From the NCBI RefSeq assembly GCF_008764295.1, contig NZ_VTQX01000017.1, positions 23,610-87,609 of the forward strand: a stretch of DNA of 64,000 bases, given 5' to 3'. Origin of the DNA: Bacillus methanolicus. GTDB lineage: Bacteria > Bacillota > Bacilli > Bacillales > Cytobacillaceae. The position numbers and the translations under genes were made by a program. Shown piece after piece: positions 35,705-43,838 of this stretch (within the stretch, counting starts at the first letter, position 1; the number at the start of each line of letters is the position of its first letter). Under the pieces are notes generated by a model that worked only from the letters and a program-made list of their open reading frames with translations, did not search any database and had not been told where the DNA came from.

Positions 35705-38182
35705 ATGTCATACGAACCTATCAAGGCTAGATTGATCAGGACAACTGGAAAGGGAGTGATAGATCTGGGATTTGCTGCTCATATAAGAGAGAGTGATTTT
35801 GAGGTTCAAACGGTCGGTAAGCATTCAGCAGAAACAGCACTATTGGCAAGGGAATTTGGCAGGAAGCTGCAAGTAGAGAACATGGCGGAGCTAAGCGGTT
35901 TTCTGCATGACATGGGCAAATGGACGAGCGAATTCAGCGAATATCTTCACAAGGTCGTGATTGACAAAGAACGATTGTCACCTTATATCGACCATTCCAC
36001 TGCCGGGGCGAGATATTTATATGAGAACTACTATATTCACGATGTCGGTAAACAGCTGGGGATCGAGCAATGGGCGCAAAATTTGGTCGTAGAGGTTGTT
36101 GGGATGGTGATTCTCTCGCACCATTCCGGTCTGCAGGATTTTATAGGAGAAGACGGCCAATCCGATTTTATCCGGAGAGTACAGGAGAAGGAACTGCCCT
36201 ATTATGAGGAAGTAGTCCGCAACTTTGAACAAGTCCATGAAAACATGGCCGAGGTGAAACGCCTGATGCAGAAATCCACCCAGGAAATGCAGGGTATTTT
36301 GAGCAACTTGCTGGAGCTGCGCCGCAAGTTTCGGCATTATCCTCTGTTGCTCAGTCTGAGCTTCGTTATGAAGGCGGTATTCAGTTGTTTGATCGATGCC
36401 GACAGGACCAATACGAGAAGGTTTGAAGAAAATGATCTCAACCCGCAGCAGGCAGATGTTCAGTCGTTCTTTCGACAATCGTACGGGCATCTGATGGAGC
36501 AGGTAGTAAAGTGGGAGACAGGCGGAAGCGAGACTCGCATTGATGAATTGCGCAGCCGGATGTCTGCTCAATGTGATGATTGGGCGGTACGGCCGTCGGG
36601 CATATACACCCTGTCAATTCCGACCGGAGGTGGGAAGACGTTTGCGAGCTTGCGGTACGCCTTGAAGCATGCGCTGGAGGAACAAAAAGACCGCATCATC
36701 TACGTGGTTCCTTACACAACCATATTGGAACAGAATGCGGCTGCTATCCGGAAAATCATTCAAAATCAGACCAGCGTTCTGGAGCATCATGGCAATGTCA
36801 TTGATGACAAACTGCTGGATCATGACTTTGATTACTATGGTCACCCCCTCCATAAACAGCTGCAGTTGGCCAGAGACAACTGGGACTACCCGATTATATT
36901 TACAACGATGGTGCAGTTTCTGGATGCGTTCTATGCGAAAGGGACGAGAAAAGCCAGAAGATTACATAATTTGATGAACAGCGTCATTATTTTTGACGAG
37001 GTGCAGTCGGTACCCTTTCAGCATTATCATTTATTCAATGAAGCAGTGAACTTTCTCCACTATATTGGCGGCAGCAGCATCTTGCTTTGTACAGCGACAC
37101 AGCCTGCCGTGGCTGATATGCACTATCCGTTGCATCTCTCGACGAACCATGAAATGGTCGCAGATTTGGATCAGGTGGTCGTGGCATTCGAACGTGTGGA
37201 GTTTCAATTGGAGGACCAGGCCTTGGCTGGTATGGATCAAGAGCAGTTGGCCGACTATGTGCAGCAACTGTACGAGCGGCATCATTCGCTGCTTGTGATT
37301 CTGAATACCAAGAAGAGTGTACAGCAATTGTTTGAGGCGATGACCAGAAAGGGCGCAAGACATGTCTATCACCTTAGCACGCTGATGTGTCCGGCGCATC
37401 GAACGGTGATTCTGGATGAGGTGAAAGCGAGGCTGGAATCCGGTGAACCCGTTCTGTGCATCAGCACGCAGTTGATTGAGGCAGGGGTGGACATCAGCTT
37501 TCAGGCCGTGCTGAGAGCGGTAGCTGGACTGGATTCGATTGCCCAGGCAGCCGGACGATGTAATCGCCATGGCAAGGAGGATCGTGGTTGTATCTATCTA
37601 GTCAATGTGTCCGATGAGTATTTAGATCGTGTGCCGGAAATCAAGCATGGTAAAGTCGTGACCAATGACTATATTTTAAATGACCCCGATTATAGGCACA
37701 GATTGTTGCATCCTGATTCGATTAGGCGCTACTACCAATATTATTATCATCAACTACATCATCAGAACCGGTTGACCCATCCCAAATTACAGCGAGAGCT
37801 GATCGAATTGATTGATGAGAACAAGGTGTTCAGGGAGTATCAGAAGACGATCCTTCCTTCCATGTATAAAACATTAGAAGCGCATTTTCAAGCGATTGAT
37901 TCTCCGACAACCACCGTTCTGGTCCCTTATGGACGAGGGAAAGAAATCATCGTGCAATTAAATGAAGAGATTCGAGATTTGTCTATCTTCAATCAACTGA
38001 TCACGGAAGCTCAACAATACAGCATTAACGTGTTCTCGCAAACATTGCTTGAGCTCGGCCGGTCCAGTCTGGTTCACGCTTTATTTGAAAAAAGCATCTA
38101 TTATCTCGATGAACAGGCATACAGCGATGAGTATGGACTGGCTGTCGACGGCGGCGGTTCGGCTGTCCTGTATTCCTATTAA
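35705..38182 (+). CDS. cas3: CRISPR-associated helicase/nuclease Cas3 (type I-C)
   Basis: This 825-residue effector has an N-terminal HD nuclease domain (His40 in KHSAET, FLHDMGKW at 67-73) and a superfamily 2 helicase. Walker A is PTGGGKT (about 306-312), motif II is DEVQ (about 431) and motif VI is QAAGRCNRHG. It unwinds and degrades target DNA recruited by Cascade. It leads the cas operon. No SD is visible before the ATG at 35705, and the first ~25 residues are not typical, so an in-frame GTG near 35756 (SD-like AAAGG just before it) could also be used. It has more GC than flanking genes. Confidence 0.95.
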   Translation: MSYEPIKARLIRTTGKGVIDLGFAAHIRESDFEVQTVGKHSAETALLAREFGRKLQVENMAELSGFLHDMGKWTSEFSEYLHKVVIDKERLSPYIDHSTAGARYLYENYYIHDVGKQLGIEQWAQNLVVEVVGMVILSHHSGLQDFIGEDGQSDFIRRVQEKELPYYEEVVRNFEQVHENMAEVKRLMQKSTQEMQGILSNLLELRRKFRHYPLLLSLSFVMKAVFSCLIDADRTNTRRFEENDLNPQQADVQSFFRQSYGHLMEQVVKWETGGSETRIDELRSRMSAQCDDWAVRPSGIYTLSIPTGGGKTFASLRYALKHALEEQKDRIIYVVPYTTILEQNAAAIRKIIQNQTSVLEHHGNVIDDKLLDHDFDYYGHPLHKQLQLARDNWDYPIIFTTMVQFLDAFYAKGTRKARRLHNLMNSVIIFDEVQSVPFQHYHLFNEAVNFLHYIGGSSILLCTATQPAVADMHYPLHLSTNHEMVADLDQVVVAFERVEFQLEDQALAGMDQEQLADYVQQLYERHHSLLVILNTKKSVQQLFEAMTRKGARHVYHLSTLMCPAHRTVILDEVKARLESGEPVLCISTQLIEAGVDISFQAVLRAVAGLDSIAQAAGRCNRHGKEDRGCIYLVNVSDEYLDRVPEIKHGKVVTNDYILNDPDYRHRLLHPDSIRRYYQYYYHQLHHQNRLTHPKLQRELIELIDENKVFREYQKTILPSMYKTLEAHFQAIDSPTTTVLVPYGRGKEIIVQLNEEIRDLSIFNQLITEAQQYSINVFSQTLLELGRSSLVHALFEKSIYYLDEQAYSDEYGLAVDGGGSAVLYSY

Positions 38183-38212
38183 AAACCAAGTACATTACAG
38201 GAGGTGATTCAC

Positions 38213-38908
38213 ATGCGCAATCAAATTGAATACGTCGTCCATGGCAAATACGCACTATTTACCGATCCGATTACCAAAATTGGCGGCGAGAAATTTACCT
38301 ATCAGGTGCCAACTTACGAAGCGCTCAAAGGAATAACGGAATCCATTTACTGGAAACCTAGCATTACGTGGATTGTCGATGAAGTGAGAGTCATGCATCC
38401 GATTCAGACCGAGGTAAAAGGGATGCGTCCGATCAGATATCATGATAACGAAAATGACCTCGCTTACTACACTTATTTGCGCAATCCATGCTATCAGGTA
38501 CGGGCTCATTTTGAATTTAATCAACTTCGACCAGATTTGAAAGCAGATTGGGTCGAGGAGAAGCATCATAATATTGCCAAACGCGCTGTCTTAAAGGGAG
38601 GGAGAAGAGATATCTTCCTCGGAACTAGGGAATGCCAGGGCTACGTCGAGTACGCTGCATTTGGTTCCGGTACAAGCTGTTATGACGACTATGGAGAGAT
38701 TGCCTTTGGACCAATGTTTCACGGGTTCAACTACCCAGATGAAACGGGCGGAGCGAAGCTGGAAACACGTCTGTGGGCAGCCGAAATGGTAAATGGGGTG
38801 ATTGCCTTCCCGCCGCCGGAGCAATGTGAATGGGTGCGACCGGTGAAGGAAATGGATACAAAATCATTTGTATTGGGGCAAAATATGCAACTGGTTACCA
38901 AGGAGTAA
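38213..38908 (+). CDS. cas5c: CRISPR-associated Cas5c (pre-crRNA endonuclease, type I-C)
   Basis: This 231-residue Cas5d/Cas5c protein processes pre-crRNA in type I-C systems, the job done by Cas6 elsewhere, and caps the crRNA 5' handle. The published Bacillus halodurans enzyme uses Tyr46, Lys116 and His117. Here Tyr46 and a Lys117-His118 pair (EEKHHN) sit at the matching places, so the enzyme should be active. The family segment [17 protein letters not shown] follows. The ATG at 38213 has AGGAGG 8 bases before it; a GTG at 38204 would overlap that SD. It lies 30 bases after cas3. Confidence 0.95.
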   Translation: MRNQIEYVVHGKYALFTDPITKIGGEKFTYQVPTYEALKGITESIYWKPSITWIVDEVRVMHPIQTEVKGMRPIRYHDNENDLAYYTYLRNPCYQVRAHFEFNQLRPDLKADWVEEKHHNIAKRAVLKGGRRDIFLGTRECQGYVEYAAFGSGTSCYDDYGEIAFGPMFHGFNYPDETGGAKLETRLWAAEMVNGVIAFPPPEQCEWVRPVKEMDTKSFVLGQNMQLVTKE

Positions 38909-38925
38909 GGAAAGGAGGGAAGGCC

Positions 38926-40863
38926 GTGGCCTGGATGCAACAGCTTCAAGCTATGTATGATGAAAACAGTGGTGAGGTAGGGGAGTTTACCGTTCGTCAC
39001 AAGCTGCGCTTCACTTTGCTGCCAGTTGCGCATATGACGCAAGGGGTGCAAGTGACGATTACGGTGACGGCCGAAGGCGAGTTTTATAATGCGGAAGTTG
39101 TGCCTAAGGAGGATGCGCGGACGATTACGCCGATGACGCTTGATTCGGCTAATCGTTCCGGGAGCAAGGTAGCGCCTCACTATATTCACGACAAATTGTT
39201 CTATGTGGCAGGTGATTATATAAAGTTCGGCACGAACGCTAAGCGAAACAAAAACTACGGGGAATACATGAAACAAATGGAAAAGTGGGCGAGCTCTGCT
39301 TACGGCCATCACAAAGTCAACGCGGTCACAAACTATGTGGCGAAGGGGCAAGTGATTCAAGATCTTATCGAAGCGGGATTGATCAGGCAGTATCCGGACG
39401 GGAAGATCGTCGAGAAGTGGGACAACCGCGCGTCACAACTACTAAATTCAGATAAACCGCCGCTATATGAGCTGCTGCAGCAAACCATTTTCGATATCGG
39501 CGTCCGTTTTAATGTAGTCAAGTCCCATCCGGAAGACAGAGACATATGGGAGGACAAAGAGCTCTTCCAGCGCTTTATTCAATACACGAATGAGGTGCTG
39601 ATCCGGGACAACCCCAAATCGCTGTGTTATGCCACAGGAGACTATGCAGTGCCGACCACTCAGCATGGTGCACGAATTCGTAATGCGGGCGACAACGCTA
39701 AGTTGATATCGGCCAATGACGATCAGGGTTATACCTTCCGAGGCAAATGGAAAGAGCCTGAAGAAGCCGTGCAGATTAGTTACCACGTATCACAAAAGGC
39801 TCACCACGCCTTACGTTGGCTGATTCAACGGCAGGGAAGCTATGTTGATTCCCGGTATTTTGTCGTATTCAGAAAGCTTGGCGATACGGCAACGGATATA
39901 TTCGCCTCGTCGTTTGATTTGCTTGCGGCGCTGCAAGTTCCCGGCGACCAGAAGGAAGTTGCTGAACGTAAACGAGGCACAGGAATCGTTGAAGCGGGTC
40001 AGGTGGCCGAGGCGCTGCAGGGATTGGTCCATAGCTTCGTGAGCGGTTTCTTTGACCAGACGATCGTCATGGCGCTCGATGCGGCCACGAAAGGACGTTT
40101 ATCGATTGTTTATTATCAGGAGGTCGACAGTAAGCTTTACTTGAGCAATCTGACGCATTGGCATGAAACCTGTCGCTGGCTGCAGACCACTAAAGAAGAT
40201 CACAAAGTGATTGCGTATATAGGTACGCCTTCTACTTACCGAATCTCCCAGGCTGTGTACGGGGAGAGAGCCGATGTAAGAGTGAAGAAGGAATTGTACA
40301 CCCGGCTGCTGCCGTGCATTGTCGAGAAACAGGCGATCCCTAAAGATATTGTTTACTCCATTTTCGAACGTGTGAAGAATCCGGAAAGTTTTAAAAATAC
40401 GAAGGAATCATGGGAAGCTACTTTAAACATCGCTTGCGCACTGATCAATAAAATGTATGAAAAGGAGGGATTGAATGTGGCTTTAGACATGGAGAATAAA
40501 TCTCGTGATTATTTGTTTGGACGTTTGCTGGGGATTGCAGAAGTAATGGAAAGCCGTATTTTGCGCGAGCAGGAAGAAAATCGCGCCACCAATGCAACGC
40601 GTTATTTCAATGCTTTTGCCAATCGTCCGGCCAGAACATGGCTGGTGATCCGTAAACAATTGCAGCCTTATTTCAATCGGATGGGGAAGAAGGCAACGCA
40701 TTATCAGATTTTGATACAGGAAGTTGAAGCGTCGATCCGCGAGTCGGACATGAACAATACGGCATTATCACCGTTGTTTCTAATTGGTTACAGCAGTCAG
40801 GTTCAAGAATTATATAAAAAGAAAGAGGTAGAGAAGGATGGCAGTGTTGCAGAACAAAATTGA
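38926..40863 (+). CDS. cas8c: CRISPR-associated large subunit Cas8c (Csd1)
   Basis: This 645-residue protein is the large Cascade subunit that recognises the PAM in type I-C. The Csd1 features are the N-terminal MAWMQQLQAMYDEN, APHYIHDKLFYVAGDY, and the C-terminal helical part. The start is GTG at 38926 with AAGGAGGG 6 bases upstream; an in-frame start at 38830 would overlap cas5c. It lacks long membrane or other extra domains. An internal start at 40477 gives a separate Cas11c. The 3' end overlaps cas7c by 26 bases. Confidence 0.95.
   Translation: MAWMQQLQAMYDENSGEVGEFTVRHKLRFTLLPVAHMTQGVQVTITVTAEGEFYNAEVVPKEDARTITPMTLDSANRSGSKVAPHYIHDKLFYVAGDYIKFGTNAKRNKNYGEYMKQMEKWASSAYGHHKVNAVTNYVAKGQVIQDLIEAGLIRQYPDGKIVEKWDNRASQLLNSDKPPLYELLQQTIFDIGVRFNVVKSHPEDRDIWEDKELFQRFIQYTNEVLIRDNPKSLCYATGDYAVPTTQHGARIRNAGDNAKLISANDDQGYTFRGKWKEPEEAVQISYHVSQKAHHALRWLIQRQGSYVDSRYFVVFRKLGDTATDIFASSFDLLAALQVPGDQKEVAERKRGTGIVEAGQVAEALQGLVHSFVSGFFDQTIVMALDAATKGRLSIVYYQEVDSKLYLSNLTHWHETCRWLQTTKEDHKVIAYIGTPSTYRISQAVYGERADVRVKKELYTRLLPCIVEKQAIPKDIVYSIFERVKNPESFKNTKESWEATLNIACALINKMYEKEGLNVALDMENKSRDYLFGRLLGIAEVMESRILREQEENRATNATRYFNAFANRPARTWLVIRKQLQPYFNRMGKKATHYQILIQEVEASIRESDMNNTALSPLFLIGYSSQVQELYKKKEVEKDGSVAEQN
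40477..40863 (+). CDS. cas11c: Cas11c small subunit from internal start inside cas8c
   Basis: Inside cas8c, AAAGGAGGG (40461-40469) lies 7 bases before an in-frame GTG at 40477. Translation from it gives a 128-residue, mostly helical protein ending at the same stop codon. It includes DYLFGRLLGIAEVMESRIL and NAFANRPARTWLVIRKQL. Type I-C Cascade is known to need a separately translated small subunit (Cas11c) made from an internal site in cas8c, at this same end of the gene. The SD is as good as those of the full genes. An ATG at 40489 is an alternative start. Confidence 0.8.
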   Translation: MALDMENKSRDYLFGRLLGIAEVMESRILREQEENRATNATRYFNAFANRPARTWLVIRKQLQPYFNRMGKKATHYQILIQEVEASIRESDMNNTALSPLFLIGYSSQVQELYKKKEVEKDGSVAEQN

Positions 40864-41701
40864 TTTTTCGGTTATTTTTACAGTAAACAAAGCCAATCCC
40901 AATGGAGATCCGCTGAACGGCAATCGACCGCGTCAGGATTTTATGGGCCATGGTGAAGTGTCGGATGTGGCGCTTAAACGTAAAATACGCAACCGGCTGC
41001 AAGACGAGGGGGAATCCATCTTTGTCCAGTCGGATGAACGAAGAACTGACGGCTATCGCAGTCTGAAGGATCGGGCGGAATCGGTTGAGGAACTGAAAAA
41101 ATTACTCAATGATACAAAGGGCGATGAAGATATCGCAGCAATGCTGGCTTGTCAGCGATGGCTAGATGTGCGGGCCTTTGGGCAAGTCTTTGCGTTCAAG
41201 GACAATAAATTATCCATCGGTGTGCGGGGGCCGGTGTCGATTCATACCGCAACGAGTCTGGACCCCGTAGACGTCGCCAGTATGCAGATTACCAAGAGTG
41301 TCAACTCCACAACCAATAAAAAGAATCCGGGCGAGAAAACTCGGGATACGATGGGGATGAAGCATCGGGTAGATTTTGGCGTCTATGTGTTTCATGGCAG
41401 CATCAATCCGCAATTGGCAGAGAAGACGGGATTCACCGAAGCCGATGCCGAGAAAATCCGGCAGGCTTTGATCACACTCTTTGTCAATGATGCCTCCTCT
41501 GCAAGACCCGATGGAAGCATGGAGGTTAACAAAGTGTTGTGGTGGAAGCATTCCTCCCAAATTGGCCAGTATTCGTCGGCCAAGATTCATCGCGCTTTAA
41601 AGATTAATAAAAAAGCAGAACCGGTTCATTCGATTAACGACTATGACATCTCGATCGAAACATTGGAAGGCTTGGCATGTGAAATATATGAAGGTCTATA
41701 A
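40838..41701 (+). CDS. cas7c: CRISPR-associated Cas7c (Csd2) backbone subunit
   Basis: This 287-residue protein is the Cascade backbone that wraps the crRNA. Typical Csd2 parts are FSVIFTVNKANPNGDPLNGN at the N-terminus, VRAFGQVFAF, GVRGPVSIHTATS and MGMKHRVDFGVYVFHG. It overlaps cas8c by 26 bases with SD AAAGAGGTAGAGAAGG in the end of cas8c. It overlaps cas4 by 14 bases. It is expected in several copies per complex. Confidence 0.96.
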   Translation: MAVLQNKIDFSVIFTVNKANPNGDPLNGNRPRQDFMGHGEVSDVALKRKIRNRLQDEGESIFVQSDERRTDGYRSLKDRAESVEELKKLLNDTKGDEDIAAMLACQRWLDVRAFGQVFAFKDNKLSIGVRGPVSIHTATSLDPVDVASMQITKSVNSTTNKKNPGEKTRDTMGMKHRVDFGVYVFHGSINPQLAEKTGFTEADAEKIRQALITLFVNDASSARPDGSMEVNKVLWWKHSSQIGQYSSAKIHRALKINKKAEPVHSINDYDISIETLEGLACEIYEGL

Positions 41702-42350
41702 TGAGGACGACTTTCTTATGTTGTCCGGCATTCAACATTTTGTTTTTTGTCGCAGACAATGGGCGTTAATCCATGTTGAGCAGGAATGGCAGGACAATGT
41801 GCTGACACTGGAAGGGCAACTGGTCCATGAGCGAGCAGACAATGCCATGAGCAGGGAAAAGAGGGGAGAGCTGCTCATTGTACGAGCTCTTCCCCTCCAA
41901 TCCGCAAGCCTGGGAATCAGTGGGATTTGCGACGTTGTGGAATGCGTTCAGCATCCTGAAGGAGTGCCGATTGCTGGAGAACAAGGAACTTATCACGTTT
42001 ATCCTGTAGAGTATAAACGTGGCAAAACCAAGATTCATGATGCGGATCGCCTGCAGCTAACGGCGCAAGTGATGTGTTTAGAAGAAATGCTCGTCCATCC
42101 GCCAATTCCTGTTGCTTATCTTTATTACAATGAGACACGAAGACGCGAGGAAGTCACCATTACAGATGAACTCCGAAATAAAGTGCGGGACATTACAACG
42201 GAGATGCATCGATATTTTCGACAGCGACATACTCCTAAAGCAAAGACGGGCAAGCATTGTCGACAGTGTTCGTTACGGCATATTTGTTTGCCAGAACTGT
42301 TGAATAAAGAGAAAGCCTCCGCCTATGTAGAAAGGATGTTGCGTTTGTGA
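41688..42350 (+). CDS. cas4: CRISPR-associated Cas4 exonuclease
   Basis: This 220-residue RecB-like protein has the Cas4 start MKVYNEDDFLMLSGIQHFVF and the Fe-S cysteines: one in FCRRQWAL and three in KHCRQCSLRHIC. The nuclease core shows VYPVEYKRGK. Cas4 trims prespacers and checks the PAM during spacer acquisition with Cas1-Cas2. The ATG at 41688 gives the usual N-terminus; the SD-like GGAAGG is 17 bases away and would suit a GTG at 41679 better. The start is therefore uncertain by a few codons. Confidence 0.95.
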   Translation: MKVYNEDDFLMLSGIQHFVFCRRQWALIHVEQEWQDNVLTLEGQLVHERADNAMSREKRGELLIVRALPLQSASLGISGICDVVECVQHPEGVPIAGEQGTYHVYPVEYKRGKTKIHDADRLQLTAQVMCLEEMLVHPPIPVAYLYYNETRRREEVTITDELRNKVRDITTEMHRYFRQRHTPKAKTGKHCRQCSLRHICLPELLNKEKASAYVERMLRL

Positions 42351-43381
42351 AGAAGTTGCAAAATGTCATCTATGTGACGATCCCGAATTGTTATCTGGCT
42401 CTATCAGGTGGGAATATCAATCTGCTGGTTGATCAGCAATCGATTGCGAAGGTCCCTTTGAATAACCTGGAGGGAATCTGTACATTTGGTCACCAAGGAA
42501 TCAGTCCTGCACTAATGGAAGAATGCCTGGAAAGGAAGATTAGCATTTCATTTTTCAATCAGAACGGTAGATTCCGGGCGAGAATCACGGGCACGATCGA
42601 TGGCAATGTCACTCTGCGCAAAACGCAGTACCGATGGTCGGACGATGAAGAGCGCAGTACAGATATTGCCCGAAATTTTATTATCGGCAAAGTATACAAT
42701 ACGATCCATCTGTTGAAACAAGTTAGGAAGTCTCATGCCTTACGAATTGAGCTTGACGCTTTGAATGAAACAATTGCATATTTGAGCGGCAGGATTGACG
42801 AGTTGAAGCGGGTGGATAATCTAGAATCCTTGCGAGGGCTGGAAGGAGAAGCCGCATCCCGCTATTTTCAGATTTGGGATCATTTGATTTTGCAGCAGAA
42901 AGAGGCGTTCTTTTTCCACGGCAGGTCAAGAAGGCCGCCACTGGATCGGACCAATGCCTTGCTTTCTCTAGCTTACAGCTTGCTCGCCAATGAAGTGACC
43001 TCTGGACTGGAGAGCGTGGGGCTTGATCCTTACGTAGGTTTTTTGCATCGAGATCGACCGGGTCGAAGGTCTTTGGCTTTGGATGTAATGGAGGAATTGC
43101 GGCCCGTGATGGCTGACAGATTTGTCCTGAATCTCATCAACCGCAAACAAATTCAGGCCAAAGATTTCAAGGTAAAGGAAAACAGCGCCTGTCTGCTCAC
43201 CGATGAAGGGAGAAAAAAGTTCTTCCAGCTATGGCAAGAGCAGAAAAATGTTCAGATTGAGCATCCGTTTCTCAAAGAAAAAATCAAATGGGGCTTGCTA
43301 CCGCACGTCCAATCGTTGCTCTTGGCCAGACATGTACGCGATGATCTGGATGTTTATCCCCCATTTATGTGGAGGGGATAG
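42347..43381 (+). CDS. cas1: CRISPR-associated Cas1 integrase (type I-C)
   Basis: This 344-residue integrase has MKKLQNVIYVTIPNCYLAL at its start, then the active-site region with GLEGEAASRYF (Glu) and the later LHRDRPGRRSLALDVMEELRP with His and acidic residues. The C-terminal helical domain follows. It forms the Cas1-Cas2 complex that inserts new spacers at the leader end. The GTG start at 42347 overlaps the cas4 stop codon. All catalytic segments look complete, so acquisition may work. Confidence 0.96.
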   Translation: MKKLQNVIYVTIPNCYLALSGGNINLLVDQQSIAKVPLNNLEGICTFGHQGISPALMEECLERKISISFFNQNGRFRARITGTIDGNVTLRKTQYRWSDDEERSTDIARNFIIGKVYNTIHLLKQVRKSHALRIELDALNETIAYLSGRIDELKRVDNLESLRGLEGEAASRYFQIWDHLILQQKEAFFFHGRSRRPPLDRTNALLSLAYSLLANEVTSGLESVGLDPYVGFLHRDRPGRRSLALDVMEELRPVMADRFVLNLINRKQIQAKDFKVKENSACLLTDEGRKKFFQLWQEQKNVQIEHPFLKEKIKWGLLPHVQSLLLARHVRDDLDVYPPFMWRG

Positions 43382-43383
43382 CT

Positions 43384-43674
43384 TTGTTAGTGCTTGTAAC
43401 CTACGATGTGGCAATTACAACAAACGGCGGAGCGGCCAGATTGCGAAGAGTGGCTAAGATCTGTGAGCAATATGGTGTTCGAGTTCAAAATTCTGTTTTT
43501 GAATGCATCGTAGACGCGACCCAAAAAAAGAGGTTGGAAATGGATTTAATGAAGGTGATTGACCAGCAATCTGACAGTATCCGAATCTACCAGTTGGGTA
43601 ATCAATACCGCAATAAAGTGAATCACATCGGCGCCAAGGAAACGCTCAATGTGGAAGACCCGCTCATCTTTTGA
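43384..43674 (+). CDS. cas2: CRISPR-associated Cas2
   Basis: This 96-residue protein has the ferredoxin-like Cas2 fold with LVLVTYDVAITT at the N-terminus and LRRVAKICEQYG, then VQNSVFECIVDA. It bridges the two Cas1 dimers. The TTG at 43384 is 6 bases after GGAGGGG, giving the usual MLVLVTYDV start; an ATG at 43369 would overlap cas1. The stop codon is followed by the leader. Confidence 0.95.
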   Translation: MLVLVTYDVAITTNGGAARLRRVAKICEQYGVRVQNSVFECIVDATQKKRLEMDLMKVIDQQSDSIRIYQLGNQYRNKVNHIGAKETLNVEDPLIF

Positions 43675-43838
43675 CGTCGCTGGAAAACCTGAAGTGAACA
43701 TGAAAACCCGGGGAGGTTTTCCGAGATTTTTCGTTAATTTTCCTGTTTCTGTAAGCGGATTGTGGAACTTGAATACTTCAGAGTTGAGAGTTACACAACA
43801 TCTTGTGTCAAAGTATTAGTGGATTAAAAGATGTTGCG
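43675..43838 (+). promoter_or_regulatory. CRISPR leader
   Basis: This 164-base stretch lies between cas2 and the first repeat. It holds a hairpin-like GAAAACC/GGTTTTC near 43700-43725 and AT-rich sequence next to the array. It is the expected site of the array promoter and of spacer insertion. No strong -35/-10 pair stands out. Confidence 0.7.

Noticed and set aside
38731..39360. Long minus-strand open frame opposite cas5c/cas8c (and others opposite cas3, cas7c)
   Set aside because: Shadow frames in GC-richer cas genes; no SD and no family likeness, and the plus strand is clearly coding.
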